64,000 bases of DNA, taken from the NCBI GenBank assembly GCA_963969495.1, contig OZ018335.1, positions 86,162,354 to 86,226,353 of the forward strand. The letters run 5' to 3'. Below, piece by piece: positions 1 through 13,100 of this stretch. Within the stretch, counting starts at the first letter, position 1, and each line of letters starts with the position of its first letter. The position numbers and the translations under genes are program-made. Source of the DNA: Ceratothoa steindachneri. Its lineage: Eukaryota > Arthropoda > Malacostraca > Isopoda > Cymothoidae. The notes under the pieces are model-generated. The model was not told the origin of the DNA and did not search any database. It saw only the letters and a list, made by a program, of their open reading frames with translations.

Positions 1-1200
1 CAACCAAACTAAACTTCTCAACTGAGAAAAAAAAGTTGTTAATTCCAAGAATGCATGATAATTTTTTAATTCTAAGCAATACCAAAATAACCTTTTCAGC
101 TTCAATAACCCAGTAAAAGATAATAGAATGGGCAAATGATAACTGCCATGGTAATCGTTCATCAACCTCGAACTATTTCCTAACGATCTCTTCCCTTAAT
201 TTGTGCCTATAGTCCATCTCGGACTATAGTCCGTATGGAAATCCAAATAAAGAAAGGATAATTCCCATTGGACATAAATTGCTCATCGACCTGCTTGGAA
301 GCCATTGCGTCTCGTTTGGGAAAAAAAACTCATACACTATTAGAAGGTGCAGGGAGAATGTACCCAACATGTTCTATGATTTGGAGAGAAGAAACGAACC
401 TCCACCGCTCTTTACAATTAACCCGCAGTCTATTTGTAGAAATTAGCATCCAGTTCTACCTACAAAGAACTGCATCAGATACTTATTAACGTCCCGTTCC
501 TTTTGTGTGCTTGCTTAATGTACTAGTTTGATTTAAATGGAATTTGAAGTTTCAAGTCTATTTTCTAAAACACACTGAAATATTTCATTTAAGTATAAGC
601 TGCAGAAGAAGGCATGCAATGTTGATTCTTAATTTGTTATTAGGCAATGAAAGACTTATGATCGCATTCCGCAGCATACTGCCCCAGAAACTCAAAATAT
701 TCTTCCAACTACTCAATGAGTAGTTGTCAATAAATTTACATAACTTTTAACACCTAGACCTCATTTTTTGGCTTAATATATGTACAAGATCCATAAATCA
801 CCAATGGCAGATTCTTAGCTGTTGCAGCCTGCAATGTAACTTTAGACGTTGGGTGCGAGCTCTGGCCGACAGGAAATAGTTGAAGATCTTTTTCTGTCTC
901 TCTTAGCAGCTGAGTTACAATCAAAGTAGCCTTCAAAACGGTCAGTACACTGAAATTGTCCTTTTAGCCAAATAAATTGTTCCCAGAAAACTATATATAA
1001 GTAATTAATTTTTCGGCTAAAATTACATCCATCCAATTCTTTCAAGCGTCTAAAAATGAATACATGAATATTAATTAATATATACATGCAATGATATTCT
1101 ATATTAAAAATAACTGAAAAAGTACAATGTTTCTTTTACATTTTTTTCTTTTACCTAAAAGAATAAAGACTAGTAACCATCTTTTTCATTTTTACATTTC
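1..1200. other. AT-rich stretch without recognisable genes
   Basis: Both strands are broken by frequent stops. The short open frames near 268-489 and 842-1087 show no domain, no repeated motif and no paired splice sites. I see nothing that supports a gene or element here. Confidence 0.5.
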
Positions 1201-1415
1201 TAGGTGACATTTGGAAAACCTTGTATTTATTTAATAAAGTAGCTTTGATTACGGTAAAATCATATTCATGTTTCTATTATCTTTTAAATGCCAGAAATAA
1301 GAATATTTAGTTGCCATTTGGGAAAGCCTGTACTTATTTACTAAATAAATCTTTGATTACGGTAAAATCATATTCATGTTTCTATTATCTTTTAAATGTC
1401 AGTAATAAGAATATT
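1201..1415. repeat. 108-bp direct tandem duplication
   Basis: Two head-to-tail copies run from 1201 to 1307 and from 1308 to 1415, and the start of a third appears at 1416-1423. Both copies contain a near-identical core including GATTACGGTAAAATCATATT. They differ by scattered substitutions and small indels near the front. No coding potential is seen. Confidence 0.85.
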
Positions 1416-1423
1416 TAGTTGCC

Positions 1424-3265
1424 TTTGATGAGTAAAGGCAATAACCTCTCTCTGTGAGGGAGTAATTTTGAAAATCCGGATATCGCATTTAACATATTAA
1501 CGTTCAAGCGAGAATCGCTCGTTGAGAGGAGAACTGCAAAATTTAACTGCCAAAACGTACTTCTAGATATATTAGTGTTTTGGTCTTGTTTGTTGCCCCG
1601 AAGAGAAGGTCTTGTTTACAAATTGGGGAAGAAGACCCGAGTAACCAAGGTAAAATTTCGTACTATCTCCGCGATATTAAACATAAGTAAGCTATAGAAA
1701 CCTAAATGTTACTAAAAACAAAAGAACCATTAAAATATTCTTTGACGTCTTTTATTAGAGACAGTTGATCAAATTATTTATCAAAACTATGGAATAACGC
1801 TGTCAAAAGGCAAAGACTAAATAAGATGATATGAATTCCAGCAACTATGAAAACAAATAAATTGATCAAAAAATCAGTGAATAATCCATAAAGAAAATCA
1901 ATTTAAGCAATGAATTTAAAAATTTTAAATTTTGTGGGGGGTCATTAGTTTCAAGTGAACAAGATTTGCGCATGATTTTTTCTTGCTTTTTATATTATGG
2001 TATCTAAGAGTAATATACTAAAACTAGACATATTTTAAAAAGAATGCTGTAATTGCATAATAGGAAACACCTATAATAGATGCCGAGAAAGTTAGTGCAT
2101 ATATTTTAATTTGTCAGCATTTTTCTAATTTTTATTTTCTCATCAGAATCATAAAAAGTTTAGAGAGGATAAACCAACATATAAACATCCTCATAGAAGG
2201 CAAACATTTGAGAACAACCGTTTCAACATAAAGCCAAATAAAAAATAACTTTCAAAGACAAATTACCAGATAAATTGGTTAGTTTCAGCGTGGATATTTA
2301 CGGACTTTGTCAAGTTATATAAAATTTTACTCGTGATTTACGTTCCATACACATCAAATAATCTCTAATTGTTTAATACAAATTAATAAATTCTCAAAAC
2401 GTGAATTTTCCCAAATGAGAGCCATTTTTATTACTTAACATAATTACTATTAACCCTAAGATTTATATTTTACTGACGACAGAGCAGCAAAGAAGCTACT
2501 GTAATATTGATATTGTGTGTTACTGCAGAGATAGCAGTAATATACTATAAAAACTACACTAAATTTTATGCTTTTGCAATTTTCATTCACTGAGTTACTT
2601 TCATATCTATAATGTGATAATAGAGTAGAAATCATTGTTCTGTAAAAATGACACAGATGCATTTGTTAATTTATGTTATTGGTTTCATTTAAATATTTCG
2701 CCTCATATCAGAGGAGCAAAGTTGTGCTTGAAACTATGACGTCGGACGAAGCGACATTCATCCCAATGGAAATCTGAGTAGTTTTCAAAGCTTTCTCTTT
2801 GATTATTTCCGGCAAATTGTGGGGATTACAGTAAGAAACAAAGGACAAGGTTCCAAATGGATATCTGGATGATGGAAGAAAGTTATCAAGGTTGCTGGTG
2901 TTTAAAAAGGGATGGACCTGGAGCCACATATAAGAGAAAACGTAATCTGTGTTTTCTTTCTATTAATAGTCCATTATATGTATATGTTTTCATTATAAAA
3001 GATTCCATTAAAATTTGAGTTTAGAGCTTGTAGCTTCTCGTCTAGTTGTAGCTTCTTGTATCTAGATGCCGATATATGATTTACGAAAAATGAAGTACGG
3101 TGAGAAATAATAAGGAGTATTAACCATATCTTTCATAGAAGGAGGAATGGAATTGAGAAATGAAAACTATTATCATTTCCGTGTTTGGCTCGGTAAATTT
3201 ATATAGAATAAGTTTAAAAACGCGAAACAACAAAATTTATTTTTAAACACAAACAGGTGTTATAA
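1424..3265. other. AT-rich spacer
   Basis: No coding, RNA or repeat feature is supported. A small minus-strand open frame at 2708-2929 has no recognisable motif and no convincing splice signals. Confidence 0.45.
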
Positions 3266-3269
3266 ATGA

Positions 3270-3815
3270 AACAAGTGATATTTTGGAGTACGTTTGAAGA
3301 CTTCATCTTTCTGAACACTTTTTATTAAAGTACATTTAGAGTAGAGTAATCTTTCCCAGTACTTATTATGAAAACACGTACTTCGGGTAACGTTTTGGTG
3401 AACTTACACTTTTTAATACCTATTACGAAATTATGTACCATCAGATTAATTTTTAATGTGTTTAGCTTTCAGAGCAAATATTATGATAACACCTATCTTT
3501 CGGAGAACTTTTGAATGGACGTATATTTTGGAATACTTATGAAGTACATCTTTAAGTTACTTTAGAGTTCTGAGCACTTATTTTCCTGGATAAGTTTACG
3601 GGATATTATATTTGGATAACTTATCGTTTTTACTTCTTTTGACGTATTTATCTTTCGGAGTATTTATTATAGATAACCACTTATCTTTCCGACTAATTTT
3701 GTGGAGAGCTTCTCTTTTGCAGCACTTATTAGGAAAGCTCTTAGATTTCTGAATTTATTGTGGGAGTTCTTAGCTTTTACAGCACTCTTTATAAATACTC
3801 TTATCTTTCGAGATG
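3270..3815. repeat. degenerate minisatellite of roughly 27-33 bp units
   Basis: A loosely periodic block of about 550 bp. Variants of ATCTTTCGGAG, TACTTATTAT and GAAAACAC recur in the same order, for example at 3330-3385, 3465-3520, 3645-3690 and 3770-3815. Unit length and sequence have drifted, so the array is old. It stops sharply near 3816, where the sequence changes character. Confidence 0.6.
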
Positions 3816-4099
3816 GAGGCGCATCCAAAACTTTTCGCACATCTTAGAAATTTTAAGAAATTACAGTAGATGAATTATGACTTGTAAAGTTTTGATTTTA
3901 ATTTCAATATTAAAATAACGGTGAAATAAGGAGGAAGGAATAGGCAGTGATAAGAGCATTTATTCTTTGAGGAATGCTCTCCACGAGACTGCCACTCCTG
4001 AAATGGGGAGCAGGCCCACTTCTCGTTAAGGACTGCCTTCAGTTACATAGTGGAGGCTGGTTGACGACGTCGTACGGCCTTTTTCCTGTCAGACAGGAG

Positions 4100-5760
4100 G
4101 TTTACTATTGGATTCTTATGTGAAGACTGTGATATTGTTGTTCTGAAATCACTGTATAGTGTACGCAAACTTGTGTAATGAAGCATTGTCTTGCTGGAAA
4201 ATTACGTACATTTGTTGAAAGGTCCCGAGCTGAGGACAGCATGTATTCTATCAGGAGAGCTCGGTACATCTCTAAACTTATGGTTCAAGATAAACGGGGG
4301 CGACAACCCACTTACAAACCTGACGTGCTGCTTTATACCATTGCAGAGAGGCCAGCATGATTTACTCTTGGCCAAATTCACTCTCGAATCCACTACTTCC
4401 CTGGCCTCCCAATGATTTTAACGTTATTAGGAGTAGAGAACAACTGAAACGTGAACTTATCGGAATATAAAAAAGCACGTTCCCAATAAAGCCGGTCAAT
4501 TTGCGGTAATTACCTGGCCATGTCAGATGATGTCGCTTCTGCTTAAGGTTGATAAGCTGCTTCTGGTTTGCTTTAAATGAGTTCAAGTTCTGTGCAAGTA
4601 ATCTGCAACGGGCTGTTCTTCTGGATTCATTATGGCCGTTCTCTGCCATTCATGTTTCAGGTTAACGAGAGTTTTCTAAACTTCTTGAAGGTTCATGCGC
4701 CTCAGAAGCTTATCTATACGGTTTTTTTGACACTATATCGTTCATAAAGAAGGTCGTTCTTAGAGGTTTCCCATTTCAAGAGTTCCTCACAAATTTTCCT
4801 GAATCCTCGAAAATCACATTCAAAGAAAGTGCTATGGGTATAAGTGTTTAAAAACCTTTCTCCTCAAGTCCTTTCCAAAGATAAGACTCTCACAGAAGTC
4901 GAAGTATACTGGTAAGCCGTAAAGGTTTGAGGCCTATGTGTCTCAGAATGCGCTGAAGCAGAACTGTCTTTGAAGACTCAATGGAGGAAAGATTTATCGG
5001 TGCAGGGGACCTACGTTCATTCTGCGTTAAAATTTTTTGCCTAGCGGGTAGGGACTTTCTCATCATTTGGAGGGCCATAACGTTCAGAAGCGGCCATTCC
5101 GTCTTATCTAGGTGCCCTGAATCTATCGCTATGTTCTTTTCGAGAACAACCCGAACAAATTATGCGATGTTTACAAGCCTTTATTATGGAGTTTTACCTC
5201 ATCTGGGAACTACGTCTGTCGAAGAAAGCAAACGAGTCACTTATTGCGAAACAGTCGCGCTAAGAAAGACAGGGCACTAGTTTTAGTCAGAGCTGGGTGT
5301 GTTCGATTTTCCTTATCGGCCGTAACAGGGTGGCATCCGTTAGAGTGAAACACTGCAAGTTTGTTCCGAATGGTTGCGGTAGCTACTATGCTGGTAAGAA
5401 TGGACTTGCCAGTAAAAGAATGTTTTTTCATTTGAGGCATATAAGTTGTCAATCCGAGGCTACCATAACAAGAAATCTTTCATTCATTACGGAGACTCGG
5501 TGTGCAACCCTATAAACAGGATAACCTTTTCAAACACATACGATTTGCAGTGTTTTTAAAAACAAGGATATATCGGACAGCAAATCAAATTCTTGCCTAT
5601 GCACTACACATTTGTATGTGTGCCGCCTTAGCAGGTTATCAACATATATGAAGAGATCTGACTTACCAACTAGAAATAATTTGTTTATCTTGCCGAATCG
5701 GTGGCGGTATTTATATCCTTGCAGTAACAGCACGAATATCTTCATGAAGTAGCGATACCA
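4100..5760 (-). mobile_element. probable Ty3/gypsy polyprotein remnant
   Basis: Read on the minus strand, the frame at 4649-4362 contains KLTGFIGNVLFYIPISS. This resembles the segment after the gypsy reverse transcriptase, where family members have a motif like RFLGMxNFYRRFIP. It is followed by leucine-rich sequence. Higher on the same strand, near 5540-5600, a segment reading SDISLFLKTLQIVC could be a decayed aspartic-protease region. Stops and frameshifts interrupt every frame and no LTR was identified. The resemblance is partial: I see one fair motif and one weak one, and the rest is inference from order and strand. Confidence 0.3.
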
Positions 5761-7290
5761 GTAAGCTCACATTGACTTATGTAAACTGACCACAATGAAA
5801 GCGACAAACAACGTCAGGGTAACTCAAGAAAATAATCCTTCCTTCCTCTATCTCTTCGGAACCTCCCTGATTGAATACCACGAATAATCTCTCGATCAGG
5901 TGTCATAAGATGTGGATGGACCACCCTCAGCCTGATCTACAGACGAGTTGGCGAAGGACCCATTCATCCCTGGAGACACTCTTACAAATATCAGTTCAAG
6001 TCTTTTTGCTCTTCATTTTTTAATTGGAGTAGGATTACTGGGTTTGCATCATCCTTCCTCCCATTAGAGAAGAGGCTTCACTCAGAACATAATAGCCTTT
6101 CTCTTCACGGGCCATCTCTAAAATAAAATAGATCCAGTGTGTCTGGATCTCCTGTTGAAAAGAAGGAGAGCTCTTCGGTACCTATCTATGTTCGTTACCC
6201 GTATCCTCACAAGAGGAGCCTACCATTTACTGGAAGTAGACACGGACGTACTTCCTCTACATAGCATAACTCGACTGTCTGGGGAGTATGCACTTTAGAA
6301 GACACGATCCTACTTCAGGCACCTCTTTGTGTACATTTTACACTCGCTGCTATCAATGGCCACGAAGGGGCCATTCTCAGTAAGGATAACTAATTTAGAT
6401 CTAAATCTCTTGAGGCCGTGACACTTGACTTGATTTTGAAAGATTCGAGGAACCGAGATAATGTTAGGGGGGCAGACTAAAATGCAGTGTTCTGCCCATG
6501 ATCTACTTTAGTTTCTCTTCACTCAATTTAAGGTGCTTCTTTTGGGAGAAATCGAATGAGCTGAGATTCTCATAGTTGCACCCGGTAGAGTGTCGACAGA
6601 GAGAGCCTATTTTGAAAGGAATAAGTCTCTGCACTTAAAGACAGGAGGAAACTCGTTTTCCTTCGTCGGAAATCAGCATACTTACACCTGGAAGAGAGTT
6701 GACGTGAAGTTCCTCCCTATCCCCCACGACATAAAGGTGGAGTGAGGTTAAGCATTGAGGTTGCGCTTCTTCAAAACATTCCAATATCACCTCTGTTTGT
6801 AGAAAGGATAATCGTATTTCGAAAAAAAATGCATGGAAGAAAAATACTACCGTCACTTTATCTCTAAAACATATAAGAAAAATCCCCAGGGGGTGAAAAA
6901 CATCTAGAATATGATCATTTATAAATAATTGACCAAGGTTATCAACTTTGATCTACTTTGACAGCCCGAATGAAATTTTCCAGGTATTTAATTCCACAAA
7001 GAATTGGGCCGGCTTTATCACCTGATAGGTATGTGTATTAGAAGTGGTGAAAAAACGGAAACGCCTGTAAGCTACGCACATCATACCTCCACCATTTACC
7101 GTGATTTGAACCACCTTGGCATCAAATAGTAACATGACTCGATTAAAATACAAGGCTGAAGGTGCACACAATCACTACAGACCTCTCTCAATAGTAGAAC
7201 ACAACGCAAAACATGACAACAATTTTCAAAATGTATAATTAACAATATTGAGCAGTTTGACAAAATATACATCTGTCATTCCATCACATT
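5761..7290. other. no feature supported
   Basis: This stretch is slightly GC-richer than its surroundings (5800-6600) and has short open frames on both strands, none with a recognisable domain. It could be more of the decayed element to its left, but I could not find a motif to prove it. Confidence 0.35.
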
Positions 7291-7294
7291 CTTT

Positions 7295-7391
7295 GCAATA
7301 GGATGTGACCTTTCGTTCCACCTATTGCATCATGAAGTGAATTTGTAGAGGTTGAAAGACGAACTCTTTCTACAAGTTTCATTGCTTCATG
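7295..7391. other. two adjacent imperfect hairpins
   Basis: The first pairs GCAATAGG (7295-7302) with CCTATTGC (7321-7328). The second pairs CATGAAG (7331-7337) with CTTCATG (7385-7391), with further inner pairing of TTGTAGA against TCTACAA. Both are visible directly. Their purpose is unknown and they may be remnants of a small foldback element. Confidence 0.45.
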
Positions 7392-9860
7392 GAAAACAGG
7401 GCATGTAACATTTATAAACTATAATCTGAATATGTTATATAAAATTCTTTAAATTTACAATTATTTGCAGATGTTAAGAAAGTTGTACAACAATCTTTAA
7501 GTTATTATCATTTTTTTCTGAATCATTGATGAATGAACTTGGAGTCGGTTGGATTATTTTAACACTGGACACATCGTACATTACGTTTGTTGCGTCCATG
7601 CAACATTAGGTGTGTGGTTTTCTTGCCTAGGGCTGGTTCGCTAGTATAAATAGCCTTGAGCATCCTGCACTTCGAAACTTTCTTTCATGTTCCATTTACC
7701 TGATGTTTTACGGCTATAGGCGTTTCCTAGTTGAGTTATACAGTTACAAAACATCCCTGTTCAGTAGACATTGCCCTTTTCAGAGTATGTGGTTCAAATC
7801 CTGTAGAGGCTATTTTTTATTTTATGTATATGTATATTATATTTTTTATTATTTTGTAATTTCATTATATATTAGATATTGGTTATTAAAATAGGAATCA
7901 AAATCATGACACAGAACAGACGTTTTGAAAATTCTTCATTCAGGTCTACAGCTTCTCTGGTGACTAAAATTGACTGAAGGTCATCCTCACACGAGTCTCG
8001 GCCCTGCTTGAAGATAGCAGCACAACGTTTGACAGTTGTATGAGATAGGGCACTGTCCCGTAGTGCTGTCTTCTACTCTCATTAGTTAATCTCTTGTGGC
8101 ATCTTCCCTTGAATCACTAAAAACTTTATCACAGCTCACTGTTCAACTTGACTCATTTTGCCGGAAGGGGGGCATCTTCACTCAAATAAGTGACCGTTGA
8201 ACTGAACAAAATGCGCTGGGAAGATGCCAGCCCGAGCATTACGTGTTGAAACATGTATAAACGTGATCCTGCTTTGGCGAGCTCCTCTCTCCTCTTCTTT
8301 TATCTTAGGCCGGGAACTCATTGAACACCCTGGTATCTAAGTGCCCCAATGGTGGATAGAACCCTTTCATCGGAAGGTCGCCGGAACAAAGGAGAGAGTA
8401 GGTATGTTGCGATATGAAGATGGAAATAGACCGATAGCGGAGTTGTGATTTGCTCTATGTGTGACACTCGTGTGGTGTTTCATACTCTTTATGGTTTAGG
8501 AAGAGCTTTCCTGCTAATTGTCGAGTATCTCAGGGGCGGCTCTGGGATCTAAAGCGTGCCTCTACGCTAGAATTCCAATCCGGTTTCATCAGGGTATAGA
8601 GAACTTCTTGTAGGCTTGGTTTATAATCCAATGTAGTTCAATCTTTGTAAAGAATTTAGACTATTTAACTTTAAATAAACTGTTTTTTTATGTATTTCCT
8701 TGTGGTCATTTTAATTTATAATGATTTGTACCTTTTATATTTTTTAAACTAAATTCTAGCTTACCCTTTGGTGGACCGCGAAATAGATGTGGAGTTTTCG
8801 AAGTAGATATAACTCGTCAGACATATTTTATAATATGATACAATGGTCAAATAATATTAATTTTGAAAGTCGTTTACAAAGGGGTAACAGGATATAACAG
8901 GAGTTTTCGAGCGAAAGTTGGTTTAAGTCAACCAGCCGTACGAGTATTTTCCCCTTTTATGCTACTCGGATATGCAGTTAATATGTATATATTCGTACGT
9001 TCTCTTTCTTCATCTATTTTGCCACAGGTCCAGTTTAGTGATTGAGAAGAACATAACGGTATTCAGGCACCTAAACCACCGCTCATCTTAGAAGACACCT
9101 CCCATAAACATCTCCCGCAACCGAGCTAACGTATTGTGACGTTGATGCACGTAAACATAAGTTTCTATGGGAGAATTGTGACTGTGATGGCGGAGATGAA
9201 CTAATATTCCTCATTCATCTTAGAACTCATCTAGACCAATCCAATAAAATGTCTTGCGTATACTTTGTTTGGGCAGCCTCAAACGTCTGAGTCTCACACC
9301 TGATGACCCTTTCTTCTTATTGTCTTATTAACCCAAGTTCATAGCTTTTCCGAGTCTTGAATCTTACATTACTCAATCCAACTTCGAGTCATTTCATTGA
9401 GAGTATTTTCTCGACCTGCTGGAGTATTTATGAGCTCAAAAATTAACATATACAGAGACAAATTTTAAGTAGAAGATAAAGATCCCTAGGTACGATAAAG
9501 AATTAGAGTAATTCTATTTTTTTATTTTCCTATGTAATAATTTGTTTACCATATCCGACTCTCGACGAAATCTGGAGTACAATATCCAAGTAACGTATAG
9601 AGTGCGACCAAATGTTTTTTGTCACGTCAGAAACTTTAGGTAAATACATATATATGTAAATAAAGGGTTTTTAAGTTTTAATTGCATATTAATGAGAATA
9701 TAACAGCGAAATAAGTAGGCACAAATAGTAGTATTATTTATGCATCAAAGAATCAACCAGAATTAACAAAATACAAAATTTGCAAAACGATGGAACATCA
9801 GCAACATATAACATATATGCATATGAAGCTCTTGGAAACTACATCTGAATGGTTTTTACT
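7392..9860. other. no gene supported; isolated TATA-like site
   Basis: A TATAAATA sequence near 7644 is followed by short open frames, but no coding unit or LTR boundary could be tied to it. The sequence around 8160-8350 is GC-richer and unassigned. Nothing else is recognisable. Confidence 0.35.
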
Positions 9861-9863
9861 GGG

Positions 9864-10190
9864 CTACTCGTCTGCAAGGTACGCATTCAGTTTCTCATTG
9901 GAAGCTAACTGGCAACCTCTTGCAACCACATTATAAACAGTGAACCGACCTACCCCTGAACTTGATATGCACCACCATACAATTACAAATGGGCCACATT
10001 GAATTACATCTGGCACTATACACTTTCGATTCCACTCATCCCCTGGCTGCACGAGGACTATCAAACGTTTTCTGGCTTAGAGACAACTGGGGTGTTTCCA
10101 TACCGTAAGATAGAACACGTCTCTACTGACGCATGGTCTAGGTGCACTGAGCCTGTCCCCAAGCTACTCGCCGTCCCTTCAGCTGAAGGT
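9864..10190 (-). pseudogene. Tc1/mariner-type transposase fragment
   Basis: The minus-strand frame beginning at 10064 includes FVIVWWCISSSGVGRFTVYN. This matches the Tc1 transposase segment usually read as VMVWGCISxxGVGxL. It is preceded by VQPGDEWNRKC, which corresponds to the family's RPGExYNPxC segment. In Tc1-like proteins this lies between the first and second catalytic aspartates. Further upstream (10070-10170) the similarity continues weakly in another frame, so at least one frameshift is present. The second and third catalytic motifs downstream are gone. No terminal inverted repeats were found. Tc1-like origin is fairly safe; the precise family is not. Confidence 0.6.
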
Positions 10191-10199
10191 TGATCAGTG

Positions 10200-13100
10200 C
10201 CTTTCGGCGAGTTTTATCACACTTGAAGCCTTGCATGCAGTGTGAGACTGAGTGTCTTTAGGGATGCATTAACTTACCCACCTTCTGTACATTCATGTTC
10301 CAGCTGGCTTTGAGTTTCCTTACGATCCCAAAGACTCAGGCTTAGCACAAACCCATCGCTATGTGGCTTATTAATCATGGGTAATTCAGAACATGGTCAA
10401 TATTAGATGTTACCAATTTCTCGGATCCTGGTCAACACGTGTGCAACACTAGAATGTGACCCACTGACCCTCTGAGCAATTTATCAATACCTGAGTCCTA
10501 ACTCTTACAGTTTACGTATGACTTCTAATACTTCACGGTATAGATAGGTGTCATCGCCATTATCATATCATTACCAGATCCTGTCCATATGAAATATCAA
10601 ATTATTCAAATATTGTGTGTTAGATGAAGACATTTTACTGTAATATTATGCATGTTGATAACAGGATTTCATACAGTTCAATATCATCCCCATTTTAGAT
10701 ATTTCTAAGGAGATTATAGGGAAGCTTCTAATTTTATTTTGCTCTCCAGATGTATTGGACACATGCTTCTCAGGGTCGCAATTGAAATAGCTAAATTAGC
10801 TATCGCCAAAAATTTCAGGTAATTTATTAAGATTAGAATGATGGAAGATAGCTTTTTATGGAGAACTCGTGCGTACGAATGGCTAGATGGTAAATTTAAG
10901 GTAAAATTTAATAGAAGAAATAAAGAGAATAACGATCTATATATTTGAAACAGAGGAAAAATTAATATGTAAAGAATATACTATTCAATGGGAAATAAAC
11001 AGACAAGAATAGTGAAATAATTAAATAATAATGTAAAATATTAAATCGCTGAAAAGATAATTTGAAAATAAAATACAACATGGTATTAATGGGAAATTAA
11101 ATTGGAGATTTTTTTTAGTGTATTAATGTAAATTGAAGGATTGTAGTAATTAAAATAGAATATGCTAAGAGATGTAGGATCTTAGGAATGTAGGTATATA
11201 TAAATTTAGGCAACTGTTAAACTGACGCTGAGACTTTCTTCCCAAAATAGCGGCTGCCGCCGAGATTTTAAAAAGGTTTAATTGGTTGGTATGATCACCT
11301 CACGTGACATAACAATTTGTGTTCGATTTTGTACAGGACATAATTAAATATATTTGGAATGGAATTGCTCTAAATATATACATTATACACATAAATGAAC
11401 TAATGGGAATTAAATTAAATCATCTTCGTTGCGGATTAATGAATACTACAATCTAACTTGGAGCAGAATGATTAAAGTGCCAAATATGTCTTCATGTAGC
11501 TACCCATGCATGCAAACCTACACTTACGTCTAACACATGCATAGTTATAAGGAAATAATAAGAAAAATTTCAGATTCCGAAAACTTTTGGCCGTAGGTAT
11601 CCCTGAAAGCTTCTACGCAAGGGTGAATAACTAAACTTTGCGGTCACTAAGCAAATAATCTAGTGTTGATGAGTTAATAGGTAAGGAAATCCATTGTACC
11701 ATGACATATATATTTAAAGGTGTCTCTTGTTTTTTAATGAAATTAAATACAGTTTAGACATAGCATACGAAGATATATAAAGTTATTTGGATATAAATTT
11801 AATTACCCCATTTTTGATTGTTCACTAAAGTCAGCCTTACTTTGTATTATGAAACTGCTATTAGCGCATTGCAACTGTAATTTCATCCAAACTAGTGTGA
11901 TATTCTCCGCTTTCTATCACGAATTTCTATTTGTTTGGTATGTTAGTTTCGAATGTAATAAACTGCATAAAATAGTGGAGATCGGGAAATCACGTAAGCT
12001 CTGGTAGATTGGGTGACCTAGGAACCAGCTATCGTTCTCTCAGTGTCACATTGATAAAGTGCCAAACCTGGATTCCCCAATAAAAAAGGACTCATATCGT
12101 ATATAAACAGCTGTTTATCACTTAAACATCCACCTTAAGAGCTTAGGAAGATCTTTTCTGGCAATGTTGTAACATAGTATTTTGATCTAAATCTATAGGC
12201 CGAAAACAAACTTTTGTCCAATAGAAGCACATATAAATTTTTAGCGAATGAATAAATTTTTCTCTCACATAATTTGTATTTTCTTAGCGCTAATATCCAT
12301 TGTGGAGGTTAGTATCCTTTCAAGTAAAAATGGGCCTCATTACGCGAGAGGATCACTAAATTTTTTCACCTATATATTGTTAATTATAGCGATCGTTTCT
12401 GGTTGCCAAGACTAAAGCTTTAGCCACAGAAAGTACAAAGATTAGAGTAAGCATATCCTCAGAAGAATTCACAATGACAACAGCAAAAGAAGGGATGATA
12501 TTAAAGAATCAGCAGAAGAAAAACGGCACGCTCAGATGCTCGAGAGTAGGCCCTTCCTTTAGAAGAAAGTGCAGGGCCCACACTTTAAAATATAAAGCGA
12601 ATGGATGATGACCACATCATCAAGCCCTCTATCACCTCATAAACATGTATGGAACATATACCGCTCACAAAGCTCCTCCAGATTGGGACATTTTGGCAAA
12701 AGTGGTTTTTAAAAAGATTCATCGGATAATGCCGTGTCATGTGATTGCATCCGAATCGGAGACGCCAGAAAATGACGAGATCGTCGAGAAACTTGATCTT
12801 TTTTTCTTAATGGTCTTCATTAAGTTAAAAATACAGGTTTCGCTAGTACCTACCTTACAGGTATCAGGTTGGTCATATTGGATGAAATATAACTAGTCTG
12901 GCACTGTTTCGATTTTCTGTTTTTGTCTGCCTCCTTTTTGGTATCTTTTCCCTTCATCTTGGCATAATGATGTGTGGCCTTATTACATCATTCCCTTTCT
13001 ATGTTCATGCCACTTTATGTTCTAAACTTTCAATACAATTGTGAATGAACAAAGTTTCGACTGTAGATGTCCACCGGCCTGTTCGTTTTAAATTAAGTTA

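Noticed and set aside
7791..7801. GGTTCAAATCC, a match to the tRNA B box
   Set aside because: The flanking bases do not pair as a T stem and no A box or acceptor stem is found at the right distance.
7640..8350. TATA box and GC-richer block that might be an LTR
   Set aside because: No second copy, no primer-binding site and no polypurine tract could be placed.
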